Position numbers and translations under genes: made by a program. Positions 35,001-40,231 of a stretch of DNA of 64,000 nucleotides are shown here, one piece after another. Each line of letters starts with the position of its first letter. Position 1 is the stretch's first letter. The notes below the pieces were generated by a model. The model did not search any database. It was not told the DNA's origin and saw nothing but the letters and a program-made list of their open reading frames with translations. Source of the DNA: Paenibacillus sp. FSL R7-0273 (GTDB lineage Bacteria > Bacillota > Bacilli > Paenibacillales > Paenibacillaceae); assembly GCF_000758625.1 (NCBI RefSeq), contig NZ_CP009283.1, positions 6,379,501 through 6,443,500 on the forward strand. The letters run 5' to 3'.

Positions 35001-37374
35001 TATAGGCCCGCAGCGTCGGAAGCGGCTTGCCGATGTTGCTGATGCCGCTTGTAATCTCCGCCTCTCCCAGCTTCTTGTATGTCACGTGCACTGTCGTTTC
35101 CGTGATCCCGTACATATTGATCAAATCCGTATCCGGATACTTCCGCTGCCATGACCGCAACCGCCCCGGCGCCAGCGCTTCCCCGCCAAAGATAACGGTC
35201 CGCACGCACAGCTCCGCGTCCGCCTCTTCCATTTCACGTTGCGACAACGCATAAAACGCGCTCGGCGTCTGGTTCAGCACCGTCACCCGTTCCTGCCTCA
35301 GCAGCCGCACCATCTGCTCCGGATCCCTCGCCGTCATCAATGGCACAACGACCAGCTTGCCTCCATAGAGCAGTGCGCCGTACATTTCCCAGACCGAGAA
35401 ATCGAAGCAATAGGAGTGGAACAGCGTCCACACATCCCGCTCATTGAAATCAAACGCCATGCGGTCATTGAACAGCAGCCGCACCACGTTCCGGTGCGTA
35501 ATCATCGTCCCTTTCGGCTTTCCGGTTGTCCCTGAAGTATAGATCACGTAGGCCAGCTGCTCCGGCGTTGCCGTCTGCGGCGGATTCCCCGTCTGCTCCG
35601 GCACTGATTCCCCTGCATACACCCGGCAGCCCGCAAACGGAAGCGCCGGCGTCCGAAGCTCGGCAGCCCGGTTTGTCACCAGCCACTCCGCCCCGCTGTC
35701 CCTCAATGTATAAGCAATCCGCTCGGCCGGATAATCCGGATCGATCGGCACGTACGCCCCGCCGGCCTTCAGGATGCCGAGCATCCCGACGACCATCTCC
35801 AGCGAGCGCTCCATCAAAATTGCCACGATACGCTCCGGACCTACGCCATGGCCGCGCAGCGTCCACGCCAGCTGATTCGCCTGCGCGTTCAGCTCCGCGT
35901 AGGTCAGCTGCTGGTCGCCATACACGACCGCCACCGCACCCGGCGTCTTCTCCACCTGCGCTTCGAACAGTCCGTGGATTGTCGCTTCCCGCGGATACGC
36001 TGCTGCCGTGTCATTGAATCCAACTGTAAGCTGACGGGTTCCCCCTTCATCTAATAGTCGGATATCTTGAATCATGAGGCCAGGTTCTTGAATGATATCC
36101 TGAAGCATGACATTAAAAGAGCTATATATTTGCTCTACGATTCCATCCGAATGGTCGGCTTTATAATCAAACGCCAATTCAAGCTCACCAGTCTCAAACC
36201 AATCTCTAACAATAAACTGGAATGGATAATATTGATGTCCGCTATAAACCTCGTTTGCGCTTACAGTAAGATTTTCTAAATTTGTTACCAGTCTGGTGCC
36301 ATAATTATTTACAACAACAGAAAATAGCTGATCTGTTCCTTTTTTCCGCAGCTCTAATTCTTGCACCAGATTATCGTAAGGATATTTTTGATGAAAATAA
36401 CATGACATCAGTTCCCGCTGTACTTCCCTGCTAAATGAATCGAAGCTCTGTATAGCGTTCATTTGCACCCGCAGCGGCATTGTGCTTACAAACATGCCTA
36501 TTGCAGATTTTTCTTTGGGTCCCGAGCGGTTTACGACCGGAGTTCCGATTACTAAATCACTTTGTCCCGTAGTCCGGTACAAATAGACAAGCATTAACGA
36601 TACAAACCATGCATTAAGTGAAACCCGGTTCTCACTAAGCTTTTCTCTGACTTGGTCAGAAAGCACTTTGTTCAGCCGAAATGATCTCCGTGTTCCAGCC
36701 GAATCGTTGGTACCGGCTTTAGAAGTTCCCATAGTCGTAGGGGACTCAAAGTCATGATAACGCTGTAACCAAAACTGCTTGTCTTTTATGTATCGATTAG
36801 AAGCTAAATAATGTTCTTCATCATCAGCAAAATCCAGAAAATTGCTGGACCTCCCCGCTGGACGTTCTTCACCTTTTGCCAGCTTTTCATAAATCTCAAG
36901 AGTGTCCTGATGCAACACGTACCCTGACCATCCATCGGCAATAATATGATGCGCCTTGATTAAGTAACCGCATTCATTTTCTCTGATTTTAAATAAGGCC
37001 ACGTAATATAAAGGGCCATTTTCTAATTGGAAGGGGGTAGCCGCCTGCTCTTGTGTCCAGAGCTGAAATGCTTCATCAGGATTATCTAAAGGACTGAAAT
37101 CAATCATCGGCAACGGGGTTTTGCGGTGGGGTATATAATATTGATACGGCTCACCGTCCTGGCTGCGGGTGAATCGCAATCCAAACCCGGTGTGGTTACT
37201 GAGGTTACAGTGGATGGCTGTTTCAATCCATTCTAAATTCGCTTCCCCTTTAAAAATAAAATACAGTGTCACATTATTGAGTGAAGTATCGGGATAATGC
37301 TGCTCCATCATCCAGATTCTTCGCTGTGCGTGTGATAATGAGAATACAGATTCGCTCCCGCTTAACTGTCTCAT
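17023..37374 (-). CDS. Six-module lipopeptide NRPS (acyl-Thr-Gly-Thr-Cys?-Ser-D-Asn)
   Basis: 6,783 residues; AGGGGGA precedes the ATG. Order with approximate residues: starter C (1-440, HHIIADGW near 140, resembling fatty-acyl starter domains such as that of surfactin synthetase); A1 Thr (code DFWNIGMVH), carrier GGDSIKA (1006); C* (HHAMLDGW, 1220); A2 Gly (DIVQLGMIW), carrier GGHSL (2072); C (HHIVSDG, 2255); A3 Thr, same code as A1, carrier GGDSIKA (3113); C* (HHAVLDGW, 3330); A4 Cys-like (DLYDLSLVW, with SGDWIP and GGATEA), carrier GGHSL (4190); C; A5 Ser (DVWHFSLVD), carrier (5232); C; A6 Asn (DLTKIGEVG), carrier GGDSIKA (6268); E domain (HHLVVDGVSW near 6448, EGHGRE, NYLGQFD near 6670). 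Codes were read by eye. The final E and the DCL-like C of the next gene support handover to that protein. No thioesterase is present here. Confidence 0.97.
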   Translation of the reverse strand: MRQLSGSESVFSLSHAQRRIWMMEQHYPDTSLNNVTLYFIFKGEANLEWIETAIHCNLSNHTGFGLRFTRSQDGEPYQYYIPHRKTPLPMIDFSPLDNPDEAFQLWTQEQAATPFQLENGPLYYVALFKIRENECGYLIKAHHIIADGWSGYVLHQDTLEIYEKLAKGEERPAGRSSNFLDFADDEEHYLASNRYIKDKQFWLQRYHDFESPTTMGTSKAGTNDSAGTRRSFRLNKVLSDQVREKLSENRVSLNAWFVSLMLVYLYRTTGQSDLVIGTPVVNRSGPKEKSAIGMFVSTMPLRVQMNAIQSFDSFSREVQRELMSCYFHQKYPYDNLVQELELRKKGTDQLFSVVVNNYGTRLVTNLENLTVSANEVYSGHQYYPFQFIVRDWFETGELELAFDYKADHSDGIVEQIYSSFNVMLQDIIQEPGLMIQDIRLLDEGGTRQLTVGFNDTAAAYPREATIHGLFEAQVEKTPGAVAVVYGDQQLTYAELNAQANQLAWTLRGHGVGPERIVAILMERSLEMVVGMLGILKAGGAYVPIDPDYPAERIAYTLRDSGAEWLVTNRAAELRTPALPFAGCRVYAGESVPEQTGNPPQTATPEQLAYVIYTSGTTGKPKGTMITHRNVVRLLFNDRMAFDFNERDVWTLFHSYCFDFSVWEMYGALLYGGKLVVVPLMTARDPEQMVRLLRQERVTVLNQTPSAFYALSQREMEEADAELCVRTVIFGGEALAPGRLRSWQRKYPDTDLINMYGITETTVHVTYKKLGEAEITSGISNIGKPLPTLRAYILGDGQQLQPVGVAGELCIAGEGLARGYLNNPELTAEKFVDNPFEPGARMYRTGDLARWLPDGNLEYLGRIDHQVKIRGYRIECGEIEARLLAHASIREAVVLAREDEQGQAYLCAYYVSDEVVAVPELRSHLAGQLPDYMIPSYFVELEQLPLSTNGKVDRKALPVPEAAQTGSVYEAPGTPAQLQLVEIWQDVLGAEQVGIHDNFFMLGGDSIKAIRLVSRINRDLDVTLPLKELYLHQTIGELAGLLVQEHKPNRQLESGREMLEQMKRRIMEDPEQAKHLPEDYEDVYPLSKIQQSMVFYSRLRPEEPIYHDQFLYHFKIVSTDRLAETLQRLSDKHPILRTTFDLTHFEEEVQIVHTRITPNLLSEDISSLSHEAQERVIQAYIEQDKQSLFRFDEEVLWRVHLFRLDPQDNYCMVATIHHAMLDGWSLASLQQEAVDLYRQLLQGKPAKMQALQSSYRDYVAINRFRESDEESRQYWIRELAGYTRNKLPFNYAGKKRERGGVSKIYRRPLSRTLLESLERQAKRYRCTVKELCLSAYVYLLGILTTEEEIVTGVVSHDRPAMEDADKVLGCFLNTVPLRTEVTGQVSKSELVSRTKQQLAQMKAYELSLAEIAHLIGEVSNLSVNPVFDTLFNYTDFHVLEEMRTGQERAWETASLSLDANEMTNTLFDLEIFQALQKLYMQIKYAPGYFDDREIETAFAWYERILEALCDEESDLLSMEHLMTAGERQDLAYEWNRTDVPYATEKTLHQLVEEQAARTPDAVAVVYLDQQLTYAELNTRANQLARMLRGQGVGPDGIVAMMAEPSLELIAGMLGILKAGGAYLPIDPSLPAERVRYMLSDSGAAVLLLGPGLDVGGFEGAVVELTPGEQGQSGADLPLELDSRRLAYMIYTSGTTGNPKGVMIEHRSVVNFITGMAQVIPFAPAKSILFATTLSFDISVVETLLALTQGMRVVAASKEQQKDPQQLAELIGRQRIGMVQMTPSRVKMLLSAGCDAWLEGVTEILIGGEAWTGELLTELQSKSKAALFNMYGPTETTIWSAVREVTAEQTVTVGGPMANTQLYIVNDKRQLQPVGVAGELCIAGDGLARGYYNRPELTAEKFLDNPFGPGMRMYRTGDLARWLPDGSLEYLGRIDHQVKIRGYRIECGEIEARLLAHASVREAVVMAREDEQGHAYLCAYLVSDAAVAVPELRAHLAIQLPDYMIPSYFVELERIPLNNNGKVDRKALPAPDREAYTEGCEAPRDVLETQLAALFAVVLGVNEVGINDSFFERGGHSLKAVALVSRIHQQLGVELPLRELFARPTVKALAAHVRSAEQSGYGRIEPAAVQASYPLSSAQRRLYVLHELEPESTRYNMPGVVELAGQVDMERLEQAIRAVIARHESLRTSFTWADGEPRQHIHGEAPFELVLQEAEESRAQEFTRSFVRPFALDEAPLLRAGLLRLAEERYWLVWDMHHIVSDGVSMNILVSDFMAAYAGEELAPLRIQYKDYAVWQQSVLEVERMQAHEAYWLSAYAEEAPVLELPADRLRPAVQGSEGGKVHAQIRADVAEGLERIAAETGATLYMVLLAAYNVWLHKYTGQNDIVVGTPVSGRTHGDTEAMIGMFVNTLALRNAPSGEKRFIDFVREVKERTLSAFEHQDYPFEELVEKLNVRRDMGHNPLFDTMLVLQNMEQAGFRLADVDVRGVELSHSATKFDLTLNAVEQDQGLQLTLEYSRALFNGETAERYLLHFEQLLSQIAGQPEASIGAYELVTPAEKEQLVYGFNDTAAAYPREATIHGLFEAQVEKTPGAVAVVYGDQQLTYAELNAQANQLAWTLRGHGVGPERIVAILMERSLEMVVGMLGILKAGGAYVPIDPDYPAERIAYTLRDSGAEWLVTNRAAELRTPALPFAGCRVYAGESVPEQTGNPPQTATPEQLAYVIYTSGTTGKPKGTMITHRNVVRLLFNDRMAFDFNERDVWTLFHSYCFDFSVWEMYGALLYGGKLVVVPLMTARDPEQMVRLLRQERVTVLNQTPSAFYALSQREMEEADAELCVRTVIFGGEALAPGRLRSWQRKYPDTDLINMYGITETTVHVTYKKLGEAEITSGISNIGKPLPTLRAYILGDGQQLQPVGVAGELCIAGEGLARGYLNNPELTAEKFVDNPFEPGARMYRTGDLARWLPDGNLEYLGRIDHQVKIRGYRIECGEIEARLLAHASIREAVVLAREDEQGQAYLCAYYVSDEVVAVPELRSHLAGQLPDYMIPSYFVELEQLPLSTNGKVDRKALPVPEAAQTGSVYEAPSTPAQLKLVEIWQDVLGAEQVGIHDNFFVLGGDSIKAIRLVSRINRDLDVTLPLKELYLHQTIGELAGFLSQEGKAERQLELGREMLEQMKRRIMEDPDQARHLPEDYEDVYPLSKIQQSMVFYSRLRPEEPIYHDQFLYHFKIVSTDRLAEALQRLSDKHPILRTTFDLTHFEEEVQIVHTRITPNLLSEDISSISHEAQERVIQAYIEQDKQSLFRFDEEVLWRVRLFRLNTHNDYCMVSTIHHAVLDGWSLASFQQEAMDIYQQLLQGKPVETQALQSSYRDYVAINRFRESDEESRQYWIRELAGYTRNKLPFNYAGKRRERGAVSKIYRRPLSRTLLGSLKRQAKRYGCTVKELCLSAHVYLLGILTTEEEIVTGVVSHDRPAMEDADKVLGCFLNTVPLRIGVTGQVSKSELVSRTKQQLAQMKAHELFLVDIAHLIGEVSSPSVNPVFDTLFNYTDFHVLEEQLGDELVSEPVHFNLEANEMTNTWFDLEVSQSLQELNMQIKYAPGYFDDREIETAFAWYERILEALCDEESDLLSMEHLMTSAERHGIVYEWNRTGTPYAAEKTLHQLVEEQAARTPERPALSWKSQKLTYRELDERSNRLARRLQARGVKVNDHVGLMTGRSFEMIIGMLAILKAGAAYVPIDPDYPQSRIAHIIGHAGVSILVVDQTYEGAPMQVVDSRDPSLIEHSGGALQLAKDSKELAYIIYTSGSTGEPKGVMIEHHSAVNLVSWVNQEFSVHEEDRLLFITSMCFDLSVYDIFGPLAAGAQIVIASREQVQDPKQMQRLLEQEAITIWDSVPTTLNHVLHSIEEQEEAFSQKALRLALVSGDWIPTDLAERAKAYFPHVQVIGLGGATEATVWSNYYPIEKVPADLTSIPYGKPLANNTFYILDADWHPVPYGVAGELYIGGVGVARGYLNDPAKTSASFMQNPFVPQGRIYRTGDMGRMLPDGNMEFLGRQDHQVKIRGYRVELGEIENQLLRHEMVREAVVAAREDAAGGKYLCAYVVLQQETASADIREHLGRTLPAYMIPGYVIPMERLPLTPNGKLDRKALPEPDTRMHSEEQYEAPSTETERKLLNIWRDVLGLENIGVSDDFFAVGGHSLRATALVSKIQKTMNVELTLQEVFLLTTIKEQAQKMEGMLKTAYSSIEPTSLDKDYPLSSAQRRLYVLHELEPESTRYNMPGVVELAGQVDTGRLEQAILAVIARHESLRTSFTWVDGVPRQQIHEEVPFELVLQEVEEPQAQELIWNFVRPFTLDEAPLLRAGLLRLAAERYWLVWDMHHIVSDGVSMNILVSDFMAAYAGEELTPLRIQYKDYAVWQQGVLEVERMQAHEAYWLSAYAEVAPVLELPADRIRPAVPGSEGGRVYTQISQDVAERLKQIAAETGATLYMVLLAAYNVWLHKYTGQSDIVVGTPVSGRTHGDTEAMIGMFVNTLALRNAPSGEKRFIDFVHEVKERTLSAFEHQDYPFEELVEKLNVRREMGRNPLFDTMLVLQNMEQASFRLADVDVRAAELSHSATKFDLTLNAVEQDQGLQLTLEYCRALFNGETAERYLLHFEQLLSQIAGQPEASIGVYTLVTEEEKVQLLQGFNDTAAAYPREATIQGLFEAQVEKTPGAVAVVYGDQQLTYAELNAQANQLAWTLRGHAVGPEHIVAVMAERSLELMIGLYGILKAGGAYLPIDPALPAERIRYMLSDSGAATLLIQPGLDACGFEGTVVELTLGGQAQSEATPPLEMDSRGLAYVIYTSGTTGNPKGVMIEHRAVINRLEWMQNRYPIGAQDVLLQKTPITFDVSVWELFWWGMTGARVCMLAPQGEKDPEVLAETIERHGVTVMHFVPSMLSVFLEQAGQGFGREQLGSLRRVFASGEALKPQHVTGFYKVMQGSGATLHNLYGPTEATVDVTYYDSASTFAEPAVPIGKPIANTQLYIVNENRQLQPVGVAGELCIAGDGLARGYYNRPELTAEKFVDNPFEPGTRMYRTGDLARWQPDGNLEYLGRIDHQVKIRGYRIECGEIEVRLLAHASIREAVVLAREDEQGQAYLCAYYVSDAAVAVPELRSHMAIQLPDYMIPSYFVELERIPLNTNGKVDRKALPAPDREAYTEGYEAPRDALEIQLSELFAVVLGVNEVGISDSFFERGGHSLKAVALVSRIHQQLGVELPLRELFARPTVKALAAHVRSAEQSGYGRIEPAAVQASYPLSSAQRRLYVLHELEPESTRYNMPGVVELAGKVDMERLEQAIRAVIARHESLRTSFRWTDGEPRQLVHEEVPFGWSCRDVEEAQAREFTRSFVRPFALDEAPLLRAGVLRLAEERYWLVWDMHHIVSDGVSMNILVSDFMAAYAGEELAPLRIQYKDFAVWQQGTLEVERMQAHEAYWLSAYAEEAPVLELPADRLRPAVPSSEGGRIHTEVNAKMLDALKRIAAETGATLYMVLLAAYNVWLHKYTGQSDIVVGTPVSGRTHGDTEPMIGMFVNTLALRNAPSGEKRFIDFVREVKKRTLSAFEHQDYPFEELVEKLNVRRDMGRNPLFDTMLVLQNMEQASFGLTDIDVRPVELGHSTAKFDLTLNVWEAEKNLLLTLEYSSVLFNKETAERQLSHFVHLLTQMTEQADATIASLELVTLEEKEQLLYGFNDTAAAYPREATIHGLFEAQAEKTPDAIAVVHGDQQLIYAELNARANQLAWTLRGYGVGPERTVAIMAERSLELMIGVLGILKAGGAYVPIDPAYPAERIAYMLEDSGAGLLLISGDTQVPAAYAGEVLTLNTAQYAGNPENVPVVSGPENMAYVIYTSGSTGQPKGVVITQQSLVNYISWACKVYVQGDPLDFPLYSSVAFDLTVTSMFTPLVSGNRVVIYSGQDIVLVLERMLTENQVGIVKLTPTHLSLLGEIPAAGSNLKRIIVGGEQLEAHVARKFASRCAFPVEIYNEYGPTETTVGCMIYRYDESQGGMHAVPIGMPADNAKVYVLDASRRPVATGVPGEMYIGGEGLARGYLNRPELTAEKFVANPFEPGTQMYRTGDLARWLADGNLEYLGRIDQQVKIRGYRIECGEIEARLLAHASIREAVVIGRKDEQGQAYLCAYVVSDKAAKAPELRSHLAGQLPDYMIPSYFVELEQLPLNTNGKVDRKALPEPEAAHTSRVYEAPRTAREALLASVWQEVLGVKRLGIKDSFFELGGDSIKAVQIAARLRGHQLHLAIRDLFRYPTVLELSPHVQTLTRQTDQGPVEGEVRLTPIQQGLFERSAQLPHHYNQAVMLYRRDGFDEAILGRVFEGIVSHHDALRMRYRKEAEGIVQWNGGLAEAGFSLDVIDLHAEPDVETRIAAEAERLQRGLHLEQGPLLRLGLMKTGEGDHLLIVIHHLVVDGVSWRILFEDVQTGYEQAERGGEIRFPEKTDAFRTWSEALSRYADSKEQLGEIAYWKHIEQTPAGVLPEEEGPGESDRSGGAVTIELSQEETDQLLNQAGRAYHTEINDILLTGLGLALREWSGGRQFVVDLEGHGREEIGEAVDVSRTVGWFTAVVPTLLDLGASEALSDCIKTVKEGLRSVPNKGLGYGVLKYMTAAEHKGELKFDLRPEICFNYLGQFDQDVTGGVFEASEYGTGSSMDRNLQSEYKLSLNGMVSGGKLMFTCNYAADTYRRATVEWWMACYAEQLRRLIAHCTGQAYSEKTASDFSSSGLDIEEIENIYTLLEQMN
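28133..29667. repeat. Near-perfect 1.5-kb duplication of the Thr A domain, copy 1
   Basis: Indistinguishable by eye from 34466-36000 (offset 6,333 bp). Covers nearly all of the third adenylation domain of the large NRPS. The boundaries are sharp: the last matching base is 29667. Confidence 0.9.
34466..36000. repeat. Near-perfect 1.5-kb duplication of the Thr A domain, copy 2
   Basis: Second copy, in module 1. Identity ends abruptly inside the conserved FNDT region that joins C to A, as expected for A-domain exchange or gene conversion. Confidence 0.9.
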
Positions 37375-37479
37375 ACAAGTAAGTCCCCCTAATTAATTGT
37401 GCTGATCGGAATGAACCGGCTAGTAAATAGATTCTGAATAATACCTCCGCCTTTCGCTGGTTTCCCGGCGAGCCGCTGA

Positions 37480-38178
37480 CTAGCGGAGATGGAGACCTTT
37501 AATAAGAGCCTTTATAACAGATTGCGATTGACTATGGATAAAAAAATGATCTCCATCAAATTCAGCATACTTGCAATCCTTCTCAGTTACTTGATCCCAC
37601 TCTCCGATAGCTCCTGACAAGGTATCATCCTGATTACCGTAGAATATATTGACATCACACCCGAGCTTACTGCTTTTCTCTTTGAAAATATAAGTCTCTG
37701 ATAACCGGAAATCTGATCTGATAATAGGCAAAAAAAGATTCATTAATTCAGTATTTTCAAAAAACTGCGGCGGAGTTCCTCCTAATTCCATTAAGTGCGA
37801 TATAAACTCTTCATCCGCAAGCAGGTGAACGATTCTGTCATCCTTGGCTCGTACATGCGGAGCAGATCTGCCAGAGAAAAATGCGGCGTCAGGCTCCTTA
37901 ACCCCCCTGCTTTTCAATTGATAAATCGTTTCATATGCAAGAATGGCTCCCAGGCTATGCCCGAAAACCGCATATGGATCTCCGCTTAATTGCTGCATAA
38001 TAATCGACGTAATATCTTCAACTGCTTCTTCCAAAGACAGATAAGGCGGTTCGGGCATTCTCCTGCCTCTACCAGCTAGCTCCACAGGTATAACTTCAGC
38101 GATTCCGCTTAATTTGCTTGACCATTGGCTGTAAACAGAGGCTGAACCACCGGCATAAGGTAAACAGAATAATTTCAT
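37480..38178 (-). CDS. Type II thioesterase
   Basis: 232 residues, an alpha/beta hydrolase of the GrsT/SrfAD type that removes misloaded acyl groups from carrier proteins. Nucleophile motif GHSLG near residue 95, catalytic Asp in GNQDD, His in GDHFF near the C terminus, and the opening FCLPYAGGSASVY typical of the family. Usual length. First gene of the minus-strand NRPS unit, 105 bp upstream of the large NRPS. Its ribosome site is weak (GAGAG). Confidence 0.95.
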   Translation of the reverse strand: MKLFCLPYAGGSASVYSQWSSKLSGIAEVIPVELAGRGRRMPEPPYLSLEEAVEDITSIIMQQLSGDPYAVFGHSLGAILAYETIYQLKSRGVKEPDAAFFSGRSAPHVRAKDDRIVHLLADEEFISHLMELGGTPPQFFENTELMNLFLPIIRSDFRLSETYIFKEKSSKLGCDVNIFYGNQDDTLSGAIGEWDQVTEKDCKYAEFDGDHFFIHSQSQSVIKALIKGLHLR

Positions 38179-38229
38179 AACCCATCTCTCTCATCGTTTA
38201 TTTAATTTTAATGCAATTATTATTTAATC

Positions 38230-38258
38230 AGTTTAAATAAAGAAATTAACGGTTACAA
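38230..38258 (-). promoter_or_regulatory. Possible sigma-A promoter of the NRPS unit
   Basis: On the minus strand, TTGTAA (38258-38253), a 17-base spacer and TAAACT (38235-38230), each four of six to consensus, about 50 bases before the thioesterase start in AT-rich sequence. The remaining 38,260-38,620 stretch shows no gene. Confidence 0.3.
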
Positions 38259-38624
38259 ACCCACATTTTCCAGTTAAAGGATAGGTATAATATCCATGGT
38301 ATCCCTCTATCTACCAGTCGTCAAGTTGATTTTGGCCCCAGGTTTGGAAGTATCGAACCCTTAAATTAGTCACTTGTTTATGATCGTCCGCTACCTCATT
38401 CTGTGCGCTAAATAATGAACAAAGACGCAGCCCCGAAAAGCAGGAAGACAGGGCGAGTAAGGCTTTTAATTTCAGTCGGTTTGTCCTAAACCTGTAAATT
38501 AAATCGGGAAAAATTTTAAATTTTAGCGGGTTCAGGGCTCTGCCCTTTTGTTTTTCACAGCTGAAATGATGTAAAATGCGGATAAAGACTACGGTATTGT
38601 ACCGTTTGAAGGGGAGCTTAACGT

Positions 38625-39758
38625 ATGAAGATCACATTTATTGAACCGACTCCAAGTCCAAATACGATGAAGCTTCATCTGGACGAAAGCCTGGAGCCCG
38701 GCATACGCCGGACATACACTCCGGAAAGCCAGCGGACCGCTCCTGCCTGGGCACGCGATATGCTGGGCATTCCGGGCGTTATCAGCATATATCACGCTGC
38801 CGACTTTGCCGCCTTGGAGCGTAAGGGTAGCGCCGACTGGGCGGCGATTCTGCGGGAGGTGCAGAGCCGTTTCGGCGCAGACGGATTAAATGCGGACTTT
38901 GACCCCGCCGATGAAAACGCGGGAGCCCATTTCGGGGAGTCGCAGGTATTTGTGCAGATGTTCCGCGGCATCCCGATCCAGATCCGCGTGAAGACCGGCG
39001 CGAATGAGGAGCGCATCGCCCTCTCCAGCCGCTTCACGCAGGCTGTGACCGATGTGGCCAGCGCTGTGCTGATCAAGGAGCGCAAGCTTACCGATTACGG
39101 CGTGCGCTACGGCGAGCCGCCGGACATTGCCCGCGAGGTCGAGCAGGAGCTGGAGGCGGCGTATCCGCAGGAACGCCTCGACTCCCTCGTGCAGCAGGCC
39201 ATCGCGCACGGGGCTGCCGGCGAGTTCGTCGAGCAGCGGCAGAAGAAGGGGCAGGACGAGCTGCTGCGAGACCTGCAGGACACCGACTGGCGCGTGCGCT
39301 ACGCCGCGCTGGAGGACCTGGCGCCGAGTGCGGAGCTCCTGCCGGAGCTGCGCAAGGCGCTGCACGATCCCAAGCTGCAGCTGCGCAGGCTTGCGGTCGT
39401 GTACCTGGGCGACATCCGCACGCCGGAGGCGATGGAGCTGCTCTATGAGGCGATGGCTGACAGTGCCCCGGCTGTGCGGCGCACGGCCGGGGACACGCTG
39501 TCCGACATCGGCGACCCGGCTGCGACGCCGGTGATGACGGCGTCGCTCAAGGACGCCAGCAAGCTCGTCCGCTGGCGGGCGGCGCGCTTCCTCTATGAGG
39601 TCGGCACCTCCGAAGCTCATGATGCACTGGCGGCTGCGGCCGAAGACCCGGAATTCGAGGTGGGCCTGCAGGCACGCATGGCGCTGGAGCGGATCGCTTC
39701 CGGCGAAGAAGCAGCCGGGACTGTCTGGCAGCAAATGTCGGAGCGCCGCCGTACCTGA
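38625..39758 (+). CDS. CvfC-like virulence factor family protein with HEAT repeats
   Basis: 377 residues, ribosome site AAGGGGAG. The N-terminal part (1-90; FIEPTPSPNTMKLHLDE) matches the Nfu/NifU N-terminal scaffold domain. The C-terminal half (about 215-365) is a run of HEAT-like repeats with recurring VRxxAxxxL patterns. This two-part layout is that of conserved virulence factor C and B. subtilis YpgR. Molecular role is not well established. Stands alone, divergent from the thioesterase. Confidence 0.75.
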   Translation: MKITFIEPTPSPNTMKLHLDESLEPGIRRTYTPESQRTAPAWARDMLGIPGVISIYHAADFAALERKGSADWAAILREVQSRFGADGLNADFDPADENAGAHFGESQVFVQMFRGIPIQIRVKTGANEERIALSSRFTQAVTDVASAVLIKERKLTDYGVRYGEPPDIAREVEQELEAAYPQERLDSLVQQAIAHGAAGEFVEQRQKKGQDELLRDLQDTDWRVRYAALEDLAPSAELLPELRKALHDPKLQLRRLAVVYLGDIRTPEAMELLYEAMADSAPAVRRTAGDTLSDIGDPAATPVMTASLKDASKLVRWRAARFLYEVGTSEAHDALAAAAEDPEFEVGLQARMALERIASGEEAAGTVWQQMSERRRT

Positions 39759-39847
39759 CATGCAGCTGCCGTATTTTGTTATTGCATGAGCCTTAGGAGT
39801 TGCATTATACTAAATCCTGTTGTGTTCATATTGTATAAAGATAGCCT

Positions 39848-40085
39848 CATCATACCTAAGATGAGGTAGAGGTCGCGAATATTATCAGTAAGCGTGCAGA
39901 GGCGTTAAGAGCCGCCTGTGAAGCCGCCGAAAGGAATATCCGCCGAAGTCTGCGCCGCCGCTCCTAAATGCCGCGCAGACTGGGGCCGTTGCCGAACAGG
40001 CACGGAACTGTCACTGTGCACCTCAGGCCGCTACGGCCTGCAGGATTCTGCACGGTGTTGCGCTATCTTAACAGGGAGTATGATG
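39848..40085 (+). promoter_or_regulatory. Lysine riboswitch (L box)
   Basis: Contains the conserved GAGGTAGAGGTCGCGAA start, an AGTA element, GTGAAGCCGCCGAAAGGA, CGCCGAAG and ACTGTCACTGTG blocks of the lysine aptamer in the right order. The closing P1 helix pairs CATCATAC (39848-39855) with GTATGATG (40078-40085). A terminator and then a LysP-type permease follow, so lysine should switch transcription off. Confidence 0.92.
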
Positions 40086-40103
40086 CGGAGCCGTATTTTC
40101 AGG

Positions 40104-40131
40104 AAACCGCAGATCCGTCTGCGGTTTTTTT
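40104..40131 (+). terminator. Riboswitch-controlled terminator
   Basis: Stem ACCGCAGA (40106-40113) with TCTGCGGT (40118-40125) and seven T, directly after the lysine aptamer and about 100 bases before the permease start. Confidence 0.9.
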
Positions 40132-40231
40132 GCGCCTACAGGATTTGCCGCCCTCTTGCACGGGGGCGGCTTCGTATACCACTCCCCTTCATGAACAGAA
40201 ACACGAACCTTCAGAAGGAGTGTCCATTTGT

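Noticed and set aside
38886..39761. 291-codon minus-strand ORF opposite the CvfC-like gene
   Set aside because: Antisense to a gene with clear Nfu-like and HEAT sequence; Arg/His-rich, no family.
39968..40231. N-terminal extension of the lysine permease
   Set aside because: This part of the frame is the lysine riboswitch and its terminator; the ATG at 40232 has a ribosome site and LysP-like start.
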